From Curtobacterium sp. VKM Ac-1376 (GTDB taxonomy: Bacteria; Actinomycetota; Actinomycetes; Actinomycetales; Microbacteriaceae): 64,000 bases of DNA. Numbering within the stretch: position 1 is the stretch's first letter; each line of letters starts with the position of its first letter. Shown piece by piece: positions 29,131-38,196 of the stretch. The notes under the pieces are model-generated. The model did no database searches and had not been told where the DNA came from. It worked only from the letters and a program-made list of their open reading frames with translations. A program made the position numbers and the translations under genes. The DNA lies in the NCBI RefSeq assembly GCF_015351025.1, contig NZ_JADKRV010000005.1, positions 124,001-188,000 on the forward strand. The letters are read 5' to 3'.

Positions 29131-29769
29131 TCAGCCCCGCAGCCCGAGCGTGGCGAGCACCGCCGACAGGTCGCGGTCCACGATCGCCAGGTCGGCCTGC
29201 TCGCGCACGCGCGGCTTCGCGTCGAACGCGACGGACAGTGCCGCGACGCGCATCATCTCGAGGTCGTTCGCACCGTCGCCGACCGCCACGGTGCGGCTCG
29301 CGTCGACGCCGTCCGCCTCGGCCCACTCGCGGAGCGCGACGGCCTTCGCGTGCGCGTCGACGACGTCGCCGAGCACGCGGCCGGTCAGCACGCCGTGGGT
29401 GACCTCGAGGCGGTTCGCACGGCAGTGGTTGAGTCCGAGCTGCTCGGCGAGGGGGTCGAGCACCTCGTGGAACCCGCCGGACACCACACCGACGGTGCCA
29501 CCGGCGGCGTGCACGCCGCGGACGAGCTGGTCGGCGCCTCGCGTCACGCGAACCGCCTGCTGTGCGCGGGTGAACACGTCAGCCTGGAGGCCCGCCAGGG
29601 TCGCGACACGCTCCCGGAGGCTCTCGGCGAAGTCGATCTCCCCGCGCATGGCGTGCTCCGTGATCGCCGCGACCTGCGGCCGGGTGCCGGCGGCGTCCGC
29701 CAGCAGTTCGATCACCTCGTCCTCGAGGAGGGTGGAATCGGCATCGAGGACGACGAGGAAGCGGGGCAC
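29131..29769 (-). CDS. serB: Phosphoserine phosphatase
   Basis: HAD-superfamily enzyme that releases serine from phosphoserine, the last step of serine synthesis. The 212-residue protein begins, with the GTG at 29769, MPRFLVVLDADSTLLEDEV, which contains the nucleophile Asp motif DxDST. Motif II is VVSGGFHEVL, and motif III/IV is AVGDGANDLEMMRVA. No ACT regulatory domain is present. A longer upstream in-frame extension would read through a repeat-like sequence and is not supported. It converges with fabG over a 41-bp gap. Confidence 0.9.
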   Translation of the reverse strand: MPRFLVVLDADSTLLEDEVIELLADAAGTRPQVAAITEHAMRGEIDFAESLRERVATLAGLQADVFTRAQQAVRVTRGADQLVRGVHAAGGTVGVVSGGFHEVLDPLAEQLGLNHCRANRLEVTHGVLTGRVLGDVVDAHAKAVALREWAEADGVDASRTVAVGDGANDLEMMRVAALSVAFDAKPRVREQADLAIVDRDLSAVLATLGLRG

Positions 29770-29784
29770 GCCCCCACGGTACCG

Positions 29785-29843
29785 ACAGACGGAAGGGACG
29801 GCTGCGTCCGTGACGCGAGCCGTGCCTCCGGGCGGTCTGTCCG
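29785..29843. repeat. Degenerate palindrome between serB and glgC
   Basis: ACAGACGG at the left and GTCTGTCC(GTC) at the right form short outer arms, with AGGGACGGCT / AGCCGTGCCT inside. It resembles a decayed copy of the main palindromic family and sits between the glgC stop and the serB start. Confidence 0.4.
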
Positions 29844-29870
29844 TCGCGGTGTCGACGTGACCGGCCGACG

Positions 29871-31112
29871 CTACGCGTCGACGCGGACGCCCTTGCCGAC
29901 CACGGTGATGCCGGACTCGGTGACGGTGAAGCCGCGGGCCTCGTCCGCCTCGCGGTCGACGCCCACCCGCGCACCGGGCGCGAGGACGACGTCCTTGTCG
30001 AGGATGGCGCGGTTGACGACCGCGCCCGCGCCGATGGTGGCGCGCTCGAACACGATCGAGTCGAGCACCTGGGCGCCGGAGTCGATCGAGCACCACGGGC
30101 CGATCATGCTGCGCTCGACCTGCGCACCCGACACCAGGCAGCCGAGCGACACGAGCGAGTCGACCGTGGAGCCGGTGTTGCCGTTCGCGTCGCGGACGAA
30201 CTTCGCCGGCGGCAGGTTCGTCTGCTGGTTGAAGATCGGCCAGTCCTGGTTGTACAGGTTGAAGACCGGCACGGGTGCGATCAGGTCCATGTGGGCGTCG
30301 AAGAACGAATCGATCGTCCCCACGTCACGCCAGTAGTACTTGTCGCGGTCGGTCGAGCCGGGGACCTCGTTGCGCTGCAGGTCGTAGACACCGGCGTCGC
30401 CCCGGTTCACGAAGTCGGGGACGATGTCGCCGCCCATGTCGTGGGCCGAGGTCTCGAGCTGGCCGTCACGCAGGACCGCGTCGACGAGGGCGTCGGCGTT
30501 GAACACGTAGTTGCCCATCGAAGCCAGGATCTCGCCGGGAGAGTCCGCGAGGCCGATGGCGTCCTTCGGCTTCTCGAGGAACGCGTCGATCTTGGTGGGG
30601 TCGTCCTCGGCCACCTGGATGACGCCGAACTGGTCGGCGAGGGCGATGGGCTGGCGGATCGCCGCGACCGTCGCACTGCGGCCGGAGGCGATGTGGGCCT
30701 CGACCATCTGGTGGAAGTCCATTCGGTACACGTGGTCGGCGCCGACGACGACGACGATGTCCGGGCGCTCGTCGCGCAGCAGGTTGAGCGACTGCAGGAT
30801 CGCGTCGGCCGAGCCGGCGAACCAGCGCTTGCCGAGCCGCTGCTGCGCGGGGACCGACGCCACGTAGGAGCCGAGCAGCCCCTCCATGCGCCAGGTCTCG
30901 GCGACGTGCCGGTCGAGACTGTGCGACTTGTACTGGGTGAGGACGACGATCTTCTGCAGTCCGGAGTTGACCAGGTTCGACAGTGCGAAGTCGATGAGAC
31001 GGAAGTTGCCGCCGAACGGGACGGCGGGCTTCGCGCGATCGGCCGTGAGCGGCATGAGTCGTTTGCCCTCGCCGCCGGCGAGCACGATGCCGAAGACCTT
31101 CTTTGGTGCCAT
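29871..31112 (-). CDS. glgC: Glucose-1-phosphate adenylyltransferase
   Basis: Makes ADP-glucose for glycogen and maltose-1-phosphate synthesis. The 413-residue protein starts at the ATG at 31112 ([18 protein letters not shown]); the first ATG at 31136 would add eight residues into the divergent promoter region. Motifs are [41 protein letters not shown] and [18 protein letters not shown], with a C-terminal left-handed beta-helix containing hexapeptide repeats (from about residue 300). It diverges from glgA across 47 bp, so both are likely controlled together. Confidence 0.96.
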   Translation of the reverse strand: MAPKKVFGIVLAGGEGKRLMPLTADRAKPAVPFGGNFRLIDFALSNLVNSGLQKIVVLTQYKSHSLDRHVAETWRMEGLLGSYVASVPAQQRLGKRWFAGSADAILQSLNLLRDERPDIVVVVGADHVYRMDFHQMVEAHIASGRSATVAAIRQPIALADQFGVIQVAEDDPTKIDAFLEKPKDAIGLADSPGEILASMGNYVFNADALVDAVLRDGQLETSAHDMGGDIVPDFVNRGDAGVYDLQRNEVPGSTDRDKYYWRDVGTIDSFFDAHMDLIAPVPVFNLYNQDWPIFNQQTNLPPAKFVRDANGNTGSTVDSLVSLGCLVSGAQVERSMIGPWCSIDSGAQVLDSIVFERATIGAGAVVNRAILDKDVVLAPGARVGVDREADEARGFTVTESGITVVGKGVRVDA

Positions 31113-31159
31113 GCCGCTCACAGTAGGCGTCAGCACTGGGAACCGGTTACGTTGATCCA

Positions 31160-32359
31160 GTGCGAGTCGATCTGCTGACCAGGGAGTATCCGCCGGAGGT
31201 CTACGGCGGAGCGGGTGTCCACGTGTCCGAACTCACCGCCGCGTTGCGGTCGGGGACGGACACGGAGGTCCGTGTCCGGGCCTTCGGGGCCTTCCGCGAC
31301 GAACCCGACGTGTGGGCCTACCGGACACCGGACGGGCTCGGCCAGGCGAACGGTGCGCTGCAGGCGCTGGGCACCGACGTGGCCATCGCGGCCGACGTCG
31401 AGGGTGCCGACCTCGTGCACTCGCACACCTGGTACGCGAACTCGGCGGGCCGGATCGCGCAGCTGACCTACGGCATCCCCCACGTCGTGACCGCCCACAG
31501 CCTCGAGCCGCTGCGCCCATGGAAGGCCGAGCAGCTCGGCGGCGGGTACCGCCTGTCCAGCTGGATGGAGCGAGAGGCGTTCGAACACGCTGACGGCGTC
31601 ATCGCCGTCTCGAAGGCGATGCGCGCGGACATCCTGCGCTCGTACCCGTCGATCGACCCGGCCGACGTGCACGTCGTCTACAACGGCATCGACATCGACG
31701 CGTGGAAGCCGACCGTCAACGAGGACGCCGTGCGTGCGCTCGGCATCGACCCGTCGCGCCCGAGCGTGGTGTTCGTCGGACGCATCACCCGTCAGAAGGG
31801 CCTGCCCTACCTGCTCCACGCGGTGGCGTCGCTGCCTGCGGAGGTGCAGATCGTGCTCTGCGCCGGCGCGCCGGACACACCGGAGATCCTCGCCGAGGTC
31901 ACCGAGCTGGTCGAGGGTCTCCGCGCCGACCGTGAGGGAGTCGTCTGGATCGACCGGATGCTCGCGCACGAGGAGATCGTGAACGTGCTGTCGTCGGGCA
32001 CCGTGTTCGTGTGCCCGTCGGTGTACGAGCCGCTCGGGATCGTGAACCTCGAGGCCATGGCGTGCGGGATCCCCGTCGTCGGCACCGGTACCGGGGGCAT
32101 CCCCGAGGTCGTCGCCGACGGGCTCACGGGCCGCATCGTCCCGATCGACCAGGCCCAGGACGGTACCGGCACCCCGACCGACCCGGACCGCTTCGTGGCC
32201 GACCTCGCCGCGACCCTGGCCGAAGTGCTCGCCGACGAGGGGCTGGCGAAGCTCATGGGCCGGGCTGGACGGCTCCGCGTCGAGAGCGAGTTCACCTGGG
32301 ACGCGATCGCCACGAGGACACGGCAGGTCTACGACCAGGTGCTCGGCCAGAACCCGTAG
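31160..32359 (+). CDS. glgA: Glycogen synthase / maltose-1-phosphate synthase, actinobacterial GlgA type
   Basis: GT4-fold glycosyltransferase of 399 residues. In actinobacteria this family, called GlgA or GlgM, uses ADP-glucose and may mainly make maltose 1-phosphate for the GlgE pathway. Landmarks are [15 protein letters not shown] near the N-terminus, [45 protein letters not shown] and [21 protein letters not shown] with the E-x7-E motif. The GTG start at 31160 lies only about a dozen bases after TTACGTTGAT, so its leader is very short. The window also holds glgC and treS but no glgE or pep2. Confidence 0.93.
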   Translation: MRVDLLTREYPPEVYGGAGVHVSELTAALRSGTDTEVRVRAFGAFRDEPDVWAYRTPDGLGQANGALQALGTDVAIAADVEGADLVHSHTWYANSAGRIAQLTYGIPHVVTAHSLEPLRPWKAEQLGGGYRLSSWMEREAFEHADGVIAVSKAMRADILRSYPSIDPADVHVVYNGIDIDAWKPTVNEDAVRALGIDPSRPSVVFVGRITRQKGLPYLLHAVASLPAEVQIVLCAGAPDTPEILAEVTELVEGLRADREGVVWIDRMLAHEEIVNVLSSGTVFVCPSVYEPLGIVNLEAMACGIPVVGTGTGGIPEVVADGLTGRIVPIDQAQDGTGTPTDPDRFVADLAATLAEVLADEGLAKLMGRAGRLRVESEFTWDAIATRTRQVYDQVLGQNP

Positions 32360-32368
32360 GCTGGTCCC

Positions 32369-33151
32369 ATGCCCTCGGTCGTGCGCTTGTCAGACGTCTC
32401 GGTGGTCCGCAACGGGGCCACCATCCTCGACGCGATCTCGTGGGAGGTGCAGGACGACGAACGCTGGGTCGTGCTCGGTGCGAACGGCGCCGGCAAGACC
32501 ACGCTGCTGCAGGTCGCCGGTGCCCAGACGTTCCCGACCTCGGGTGACGTCGAGGTGCTCGGCACCGAGCTCGGCGGCGCAGACCTGTTCGAGCTCCGCC
32601 CGCGCATCGGCTTCGCGTCGACGGCGCTGGCGCGCCGCATCCCGGTGACCGAGAAGGTCATCGACGTCGTGCTCACCGCGGCGTACTCGGTCACGGGGCG
32701 ATGGAACGAGGAGTACGAGGAGCTCGACGTCCGCCGTGCGCAGCGCGTGCTCGAAGAGTGGGGTCTGGGGTCCTTCACCGACCGCACGTTCGGCGAGCTG
32801 AGCGACGGCGAGCAGAAGCGCGTCCAGATCGCCCGTGCCGTGATGACCGACCCGGAGATCCTGTTCCTGGACGAACCCGCCGCGTCGCTCGACCTCGGCG
32901 CGCGTGAAAGCCTCGTCCGCACGCTGGGCGGCTACGCCCAGAGCGCGGACTCGCCGGCCATCGTGATCGTCACCCACCACGTCGAGGAGATCCCGGCCGG
33001 GTTCACGCACGCTCTCGTGCTCTCCGAGGGCCACGTGCAGGCAGCCGGTCCGATCGACGAGGTCCTCACCGACCAGACCCTGACCGAGGCGTTCGGCATC
33101 GACCTCTCCGTCACCAAGGACGCCGGTCGGTACACGGCACGCGCCGCGTAA
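32369..33151 (+). CDS. Orphan ABC transporter ATP-binding protein
   Basis: A 260-residue single-domain ATPase with Walker A GANGAGKTT, the variant signature LSDGEQKRVQIARA, Walker B ILFLDEPAASLD and the switch His in VTHHVEEIP. The sequence type is close to ModF-like ATPases, which often have no dedicated permease. No membrane or substrate-binding subunit is nearby; it follows glgA by nine bases, so it is probably co-transcribed. Function cannot be assigned beyond ATP-driven transport or regulation. Confidence 0.88.
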   Translation: MPSVVRLSDVSVVRNGATILDAISWEVQDDERWVVLGANGAGKTTLLQVAGAQTFPTSGDVEVLGTELGGADLFELRPRIGFASTALARRIPVTEKVIDVVLTAAYSVTGRWNEEYEELDVRRAQRVLEEWGLGSFTDRTFGELSDGEQKRVQIARAVMTDPEILFLDEPAASLDLGARESLVRTLGGYAQSADSPAIVIVTHHVEEIPAGFTHALVLSEGHVQAAGPIDEVLTDQTLTEAFGIDLSVTKDAGRYTARAA

Positions 33152-33253
33152 CGCTGCGATCGCGCCGTCCGTCTGGTAACGTTGACGGCTGGCGCAAGCC
33201 GATGACTTCCCGCGCAGTTCGCGCAATCCCACCACCGCTATCGAGGAATCTCC

Positions 33254-33502
33254 ATGAAGACCGACACCCACCCCGAGTACCGCGCCATCGTCTTCCGCGA
33301 CCTGGCCTCCGGTGAGACGTTCCTGACGCGTTCGACCGCGAACAGCGACAAGACCATCGAGCTCGACGGTGCGACCTACCCGGTCATCGACGTCGAGATC
33401 TCCTCCGCGTCGCACCCGTTCTACACGGGCAAGCAGCGCATCCTCGACTCGGCCGGTCGCGTCGAGAAGTTCAACCAGCGCTTCAAGGGCTTCTCCAAGT
33501 AA
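33254..33502 (+). CDS. rpmE2: 50S ribosomal protein L31 type B
   Basis: An 82-residue L31 of type B: it lacks the CxxC zinc pair of type A and carries the usual [17 protein letters not shown] and [27 protein letters not shown] features (shown as short landmarks). In bacteria with both types the zinc-free form is commonly Zur-controlled and replaces the zinc form under zinc limitation. No Zur-like palindrome is evident in the 102 bp upstream; GGTAACGTT at about 33175 may be the promoter -10 region. GAGGAA lies before the ATG. A very strong terminator follows. Confidence 0.95.
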   Translation: MKTDTHPEYRAIVFRDLASGETFLTRSTANSDKTIELDGATYPVIDVEISSASHPFYTGKQRILDSAGRVEKFNQRFKGFSK

Positions 33503-33508
33503 GCAGTC

Positions 33509-33568
33509 CCCAGCACGACGGAACGGGCGGTCCTCCTTCGGGAGGACCGCCCGTTCCGTCGTGCTGGG
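33509..33568. terminator. Terminator between rpmE2 and the Ter operon: 28-bp stem, TTCG loop
   Basis: Twenty-eight perfectly paired bases, starting CCCAGCACGACGGAACGG, closed by a C(TTCG)G tetraloop. It lies six bases after rpmE2 and 29 bases before the end of the converging HAD gene, so it can insulate both transcripts. Confidence 0.95.
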
Positions 33569-33597
33569 ATCCGGGATCGACCGCCAGGGACGAGCGG

Positions 33598-34413
33598 TCA
33601 GCGCGAGTCGTCGTCCACCGCCCGGGCCGCGAGCTCGATGATCTCCTGACCGGCCATGACCCCGACCGCCCCCGTGACGAGCAGGTTCGGCGCCGTCCAC
33701 CCCGCCGCGTGCAACTCACCGTGCGCCGGCCGGATGGCGACGTCGGCGGCGGCGAGCATGTCCCGATCGAGGAGCGAGTCGCCGGCCGCGACGGTCATCG
33801 TCGACCCGACCCGTTCGGCGACGGCGGCCAGGGCTCGTTCCTTGCGGATCGCGACCGGCACGGCGTACAGCTTCCGACCCTGCAACGAAACAGTCCACCC
33901 GATGGCCAGGAGCGCTGCGGCGAGGTCGGTGACCGTGTGCTCCGGCAACGCTGCTCGGTCGACCACGGCGTAGGCGAAGAGTTCCTCCGCCCGATGGTTC
34001 CGGAGCAGGGCGGCGGCGGGCAGCTCGGCGAGCATGAGCTCCTCGGCGGCTTCCAGCGGTGCGGAGGTCGCGTCGATCTCGGCACGGAGCGATGCTGTCC
34101 AGGCGTCGTCCGGTCGACCGTCGTGCAGCAGGACGGCACCGTTGGTCGTGACCGCCCATCCGGCGGCGGGGAGCGGCAGTCGGATGCGGCGGTACTGCGC
34201 CACCGTCCTGGTGGTGACGGGGACGACCGTCGCGCGTTCGGCGAGGGCCGCGAGTGCGGTCTCCGCGGCCCGCGTCATGAACGACAGCGGTGTGTGCTGG
34301 TAGACCTCGGTCACGACGAGCGAGGGTGCCGATTCGTCTGGACCGTCGAGCAGCAGGGCCGCGGCCGAGTAGACGAGGGTGCGGTCGAGGTCGAACCCGA
34401 CGACCGCGCTCAC
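33598..34413 (-). CDS. HAD-family phosphatase of the Ter biosynthetic module
   Basis: A 271-residue HAD hydrolase with the nucleophile motif GFDLDRTLVY (Asp8 and Asp10), motif II around VPVTTRT, the basic residue near RKERALA and motif IV AAGDSLLDRDML. A cap domain is inserted in the middle. It is the last gene of the Ter operon and overlaps the upstream gene by four bases (GTGA). A HAD phosphatase is a standard part of the Ter-associated module proposed to make a nucleoside-like metabolite; dephosphorylation of that product is a plausible role. The actual substrate is unknown. Confidence 0.88.
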   Translation of the reverse strand: MSAVVGFDLDRTLVYSAAALLLDGPDESAPSLVVTEVYQHTPLSFMTRAAETALAALAERATVVPVTTRTVAQYRRIRLPLPAAGWAVTTNGAVLLHDGRPDDAWTASLRAEIDATSAPLEAAEELMLAELPAAALLRNHRAEELFAYAVVDRAALPEHTVTDLAAALLAIGWTVSLQGRKLYAVPVAIRKERALAAVAERVGSTMTVAAGDSLLDRDMLAAADVAIRPAHGELHAAGWTAPNLLVTGAVGVMAGQEIIELAARAVDDDSR

Positions 34414-37028
34414 GAGACGTCCCCGTCAGCCGCTGGAGCGACCCGGCTGCCGAGCGGGTGGATGAGGCCCACGCAGCTGTAGGACAGGTCCGGACGGGTG
34501 ACGACCGGCACGCCGCGCTCCCGAGCCAGTGCGACCACGTGCGCGATGTCGACGTCGTCGGGGTCGCGGACCAGGACCTGCCACGGGACCCGGCGGAGGA
34601 GCACCCGGGTGGTCTCGCCGACGCCCGGCTTGATGAGGTGCAGGTCGTCGATGCCGTACTCGGCCCCGATCACCTCGACCGTTCGCATGCCGCGCCAGTC
34701 GACGGCCCGCGCGTCGTCGGCGTCCGGCCCGGCCCGGTCGAGGGCAGCTGTGACGCGGTCGGCGATGGCGTCGAAGCGGTCCGCGATCGTGGCGACGAAC
34801 GCGCGGGAGTGGTCGCGCGGAGCCAGCTGCCGGTACTGCTTCGCGCCGTGGAAGGTGTCGGCGGGGGTGAGCGTCGGGTTGAACACGGTGCGCGACACCA
34901 GCCCCGAGACGGTCGAGTTGAGGCAGGCCGACGGCACCAGGTAGTCATCGCGGGTGCCGTGCAGCGTCGTGCAGCCAGCCGGGTCCGCGAGGACCGCGAG
35001 GTCGTCCGGGAAGCGCGCGCCGTCGGACTCGGCGAAGCGGGCGAGCGCGTCGGTGAGCTCGCGCGTGATCGCCCCCTTGCCGGTCCAGCCGTCGACGAAG
35101 ACCACCTGAGCGGGGTCGTGGTGGTCGGCGAGCCACCGGAGCGCGGTCTCGTCGATGCCGACGCCGCGCACGATGCTGGCGGTGTAGTGGTCGAGCTGGA
35201 GTCCGTGCCGCCGCTCGGCCCAGCGCCGCATCAGGATGCCGACGGGGGTACCGGCGCGCGCCAACGAGACGAGGACCGGACGCTCTCGGCGCTGCAGGAC
35301 GAGCTCGGTGACGATGCCGACGGCCTCGGCGATGCGGTCGGCGGACCGGTCGAGAGCGTCCCGGTAGAGGGCCTCGTACGCATCCGACGGCACGTACTCG
35401 ACGGGGAGCGACTCGGCGTAGTTCGCGCCCTCCAACTGGATCGCCCGCTCTCGGTCGGCGGTGTCTGCCTCCAGGGCGGCGTCGGCGAGGTCCTGCAGGA
35501 GCCACGTCACGTCGCCGGGTTCGTAGGAACCGAACGACGGACCGGTGAGCGGTCGGGGTGCGGTCCGGTCGGAGCCGGTGGCGAGCGGTGTGTCGACGAG
35601 GACGACGGCCGGTGCGGCCGTGGCGAGCGCCGCGAGGAGGCCGTCGTCTCCGTCGAGCAGAGCACGATCGGTCCCCGGCTCCGGCAGCACCACGATCGCG
35701 TCGAAGCCGCGCACGTTGTACGCGAACCGCTCGCCCGTCCCGTCCACGGTGGTGTCGTGCGACCGGAAGCGGATGCCGGACCGGATCGGCCAGGCCGGGT
35801 CGTCGAGCACCGCGACGGGGGAGCGCGTGGTGGTCGAGAAGCGGACGTCGGCGTCGCTGCGTCGCCGGAGCGCGTCCGCGACGACGAGCGGCGTGTGCAT
35901 GTGCTCCTCGGTGCCGAGCACGAGGACGCGACGGGGGCCGCCGGCGGGAGCCTCGAGCGCGCCGAGGACGGCGAGGACGTCCTGCGCGGTTCCCTCGACG
36001 TCGGTGCGCGGCAGCCGCACCCGCTGTGCGGGTGTGCCGAAGCGGTCGACGGCGGTCGCCGGCGCGGCGGTGGTCGTGACGGTCTGCGGCCTGGAGGCGC
36101 GGGTCGGGCCCGAACCCGTCCTCCCGTCCGGCACACCGTTCGTTCCGCACCCGGTCGGCGCCACCGCGTGGGTCGCGACCACGTCGGCGGCCGCCGACGG
36201 CAGCCCGGCGGGGAGCACGGCGCGGCCGCGACCCAGGGCGACGACCGTGATCGGCGCGCCGATCTCGGTGGCGAGCTCCTCCGTCGCCGCGGTGTCCGCC
36301 GGGGACCGTAGGTCGATGAGGCTGGCGACGACCCAGCGGCGCTGGGGTGCGAGGGCGTGCAGTTCGCGGATGGTGGCGCGTGCGGTGGCGCCGGTGCTCA
36401 GTTCGTCGTCGACCAGCACGACCGTGCCACCGGCTGGCAGCCACTCCGGGTCGGACGGCAGGAGCCGGTGGGTGGTGGCGTGCGAGTGCGCCTCGTCGAA
36501 GCCCGCGGCGGGCACTGCACCGCTCGGGGCATGCCGTGTGGAGTGGAGGTACCGGGCGCCGAGCGACTCAGCGACGAGGGCCCCGAGGGCCGTCGCGGTC
36601 TCGGCGAACCCGAGGACGAGGGCGTCCGGGTGCTCGGGACGACCGGCGGCGAGGTCGGTGCGGAGCGTGGTGGCCGCGCGGTGCGCGGCGCTGGTCGCGG
36701 TTGCCTGGCCGAGGCGGTCCTGGTCGCCCGCGGTCGCGTCGCGGACGACGCGTTCGAGTCGGGCTGCCGTCCGGGCGTCCCAGCGCGCACCCCCGTCGAG
36801 CGCGTCCGCTGTCAGCGCACCGAGCGCTTCGCCGGCCGCGAGCGCGACGGCGGGGACGGTCGGCAGGTGCTTCGCGAGGACGGTCGACACGAGCAGGTGC
36901 GCGCGCTTCGGGTTCCGACGCAGCGCGATCCGGGCGAGGACGCCGAGCGGGACGGCCGCAGAGCTCGTCGCGCGAGCGTCGTCAAGGGTGACACCGAGGT
37001 CGCCGGCCGTTGGTGGGGGCACGGTCAC
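34410..37028 (-). CDS. Fused phosphoribosyltransferase-TRSP-StiP protein of the Ter module
   Basis: An 872-residue protein with three parts. Residues about 20-285 form a phosphoribosyltransferase with the PRPP loop VVLVDDELSTGAT (203-215). Residues about 330-480 are the TRSP domain, with the eponymous TTTRSP at 399-404. From about 494 (LTGPSFGSYEPGDV) to the end is a StiP/PELOTA-type region with YAESLPVEY, VSLARAGTPVGILMRRW and SACLNSTVSGLVSRT. In Streptomyces-type loci the StiP part is, to my knowledge, a separate gene. Here no stop occurs, and the nearest upstream in-frame GTGs (AIVVLPEPG) lie inside the TRSP domain, so a true fusion is indicated. Residues 300-315 are encoded by a palindromic repeat. 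GTG start; overlaps of four bases on both sides. Confidence 0.88.
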   Translation of the reverse strand: MTVPPPTAGDLGVTLDDARATSSAAVPLGVLARIALRRNPKRAHLLVSTVLAKHLPTVPAVALAAGEALGALTADALDGGARWDARTAARLERVVRDATAGDQDRLGQATATSAAHRAATTLRTDLAAGRPEHPDALVLGFAETATALGALVAESLGARYLHSTRHAPSGAVPAAGFDEAHSHATTHRLLPSDPEWLPAGGTVVLVDDELSTGATARATIRELHALAPQRRWVVASLIDLRSPADTAATEELATEIGAPITVVALGRGRAVLPAGLPSAAADVVATHAVAPTGCGTNGVPDGRTGSGPTRASRPQTVTTTAAPATAVDRFGTPAQRVRLPRTDVEGTAQDVLAVLGALEAPAGGPRRVLVLGTEEHMHTPLVVADALRRRSDADVRFSTTTRSPVAVLDDPAWPIRSGIRFRSHDTTVDGTGERFAYNVRGFDAIVVLPEPGTDRALLDGDDGLLAALATAAPAVVLVDTPLATGSDRTAPRPLTGPSFGSYEPGDVTWLLQDLADAALEADTADRERAIQLEGANYAESLPVEYVPSDAYEALYRDALDRSADRIAEAVGIVTELVLQRRERPVLVSLARAGTPVGILMRRWAERRHGLQLDHYTASIVRGVGIDETALRWLADHHDPAQVVFVDGWTGKGAITRELTDALARFAESDGARFPDDLAVLADPAGCTTLHGTRDDYLVPSACLNSTVSGLVSRTVFNPTLTPADTFHGAKQYRQLAPRDHSRAFVATIADRFDAIADRVTAALDRAGPDADDARAVDWRGMRTVEVIGAEYGIDDLHLIKPGVGETTRVLLRRVPWQVLVRDPDDVDIAHVVALARERGVPVVTRPDLSYSCVGLIHPLGSRVAPAADGDVS
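36088..36132. repeat. Palindromic repeat variant inside a coding sequence
   Basis: GGCCTGGAGGCGCGGG...CCTCCCGTCCGGC, matching 38 of 45 positions of the intergenic copy at 17887-17931. On the coding (minus) strand it is read in frame and supplies about residues 300-315, a Gly/Thr/Arg/Pro-rich linker between the phosphoribosyltransferase and TRSP domains. Confidence 0.7.
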
Positions 37029-38194
37029 GTGAGGCTCCGTTCGAGCACGTCGACGAAGGTGACGTCGGGGTTGGCGACCCCGAACGCTCGGGCGCGCAGT
37101 ACCGTGCGCACCGCCCAGTCGTGGTGCGGCTTCATCTCGTTCATCTTGTTGCCGTAGCGCGAGGCGGCGACACCGCCGGCGACGTTCGCGAGCACGTCGC
37201 TCGCGTCCGAGAACTCCTCGTCGCTGACGACGGACATCGCGTGGACGAGCGGCACGTGCCGCGGGTGGATCACGGTCTTGCCGGTCAGACCGTTCGCGCG
37301 GTCCAGGGTGACCTCGCGGAGGAGCCCGTCGAAGCCCTCGAGGAGGAGCTGCCGGCGGAGCGCGAGATCCCCGGCGACCTCGAACGGCGTGGCGCGCAAC
37401 TGCGTCCGGAAGACCCGGCCGGCATCGGGGTAGTGCTCCCACACCGGCCCGCTGACCAGGAAGCCGTCGCGGGCACGGCCGAGGACGTTCACCACGTCGC
37501 CGATCACCGACGCGAGGACCTGGACGTCGTACGCGGTGAGGTGCGACGGCCGGCGCAGCCCGAACACGCTGGACAGGTCGGTGGCACCGATGCGCAGCGC
37601 CAGCACGTCGCGCCGGCGGGCGATCAGCAGGTCGCGGAGAGCGGCGAGGGCCTCCGTGCGGGTCTCCCGGTGCATGATCGAGGGGGACTCGAGGATGGGC
37701 ATCACCAGGATCCGGCGATGCCCGGAACGGCCTGCGTTCAGGTCGTCGAGGACGTCGAAGTACCGCGAGCCGCTGTCCGGGGCGTCCTCGAACTTCGGCA
37801 GGACGAAGCCGCTCAGCACGTCCAGCGCGCGGTCACCGAAGCGTTCGGCGAGCCGACGGAGGTGCCCGGGGTCGCGAACCCGCACGAAGAGCTGGGGGAG
37901 CGTGTCATCATCATCGGCGGCGCCGGCGGCCAGGCTGCGGAGGGCATCACCGACCTGCTGCTCGGCGAGGGGGAGGTCGGTGTCGGCCACGGAGTCCTCG
38001 AGGCAGAGCACGATCGAGCCGGCACCGAGCGCGGTCTGCCGCTGGACGTCACGCACGAGGTCGGGCCGGATGCCCGGCGTGTAGAGGGTGGCGCCGAGCG
38101 CAACGGCCCGGAGGTCTTGGTCGCTGCCGCGGTGGACGTCCTCCGGCGGGTGCAGGAAGAGGTCCTGGCCGTCGAGCCGAGCGAAGTGGCGCAT
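37025..38194 (-). CDS. HpcH/HpaI aldolase / citrate lyase-like protein of the Ter module
   Basis: A 389-residue TIM-barrel protein of the HpcH/HpaI and CitE superfamily. Landmarks are ALGATLYTPGIRPDL near the N-terminus, the metal/substrate motifs SIVLCLEDSVAD and MPILESPSIMHR, LALRIGATDLSSVFGLRR, and TGKTVIHPRHVPLVHAM near the C-terminus. Such a protein is one of the defining enzymes of the Ter-associated biosynthetic module, where it may make or break a C-C bond of the unknown metabolite. It overlaps the downstream phosphoribosyltransferase fusion gene by four bases and follows the proline-rich gene by two. Confidence 0.88.
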   Translation of the reverse strand: MRHFARLDGQDLFLHPPEDVHRGSDQDLRAVALGATLYTPGIRPDLVRDVQRQTALGAGSIVLCLEDSVADTDLPLAEQQVGDALRSLAAGAADDDDTLPQLFVRVRDPGHLRRLAERFGDRALDVLSGFVLPKFEDAPDSGSRYFDVLDDLNAGRSGHRRILVMPILESPSIMHRETRTEALAALRDLLIARRRDVLALRIGATDLSSVFGLRRPSHLTAYDVQVLASVIGDVVNVLGRARDGFLVSGPVWEHYPDAGRVFRTQLRATPFEVAGDLALRRQLLLEGFDGLLREVTLDRANGLTGKTVIHPRHVPLVHAMSVVSDEEFSDASDVLANVAGGVAASRYGNKMNEMKPHHDWAVRTVLRARAFGVANPDVTFVDVLERSLT

Positions 38195-38196
38195 GA

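Noticed and set aside
33152..33253. Zur-binding site upstream of rpmE2
   Set aside because: Type B L31 genes are often Zur-regulated, but I could not find the AT-containing inverted repeat expected for a Zur box.
34410..35550. Separate StiP gene within the fused frame
   Set aside because: No in-frame start codon occurs between the TRSP domain and the StiP region, and the frame is continuous.
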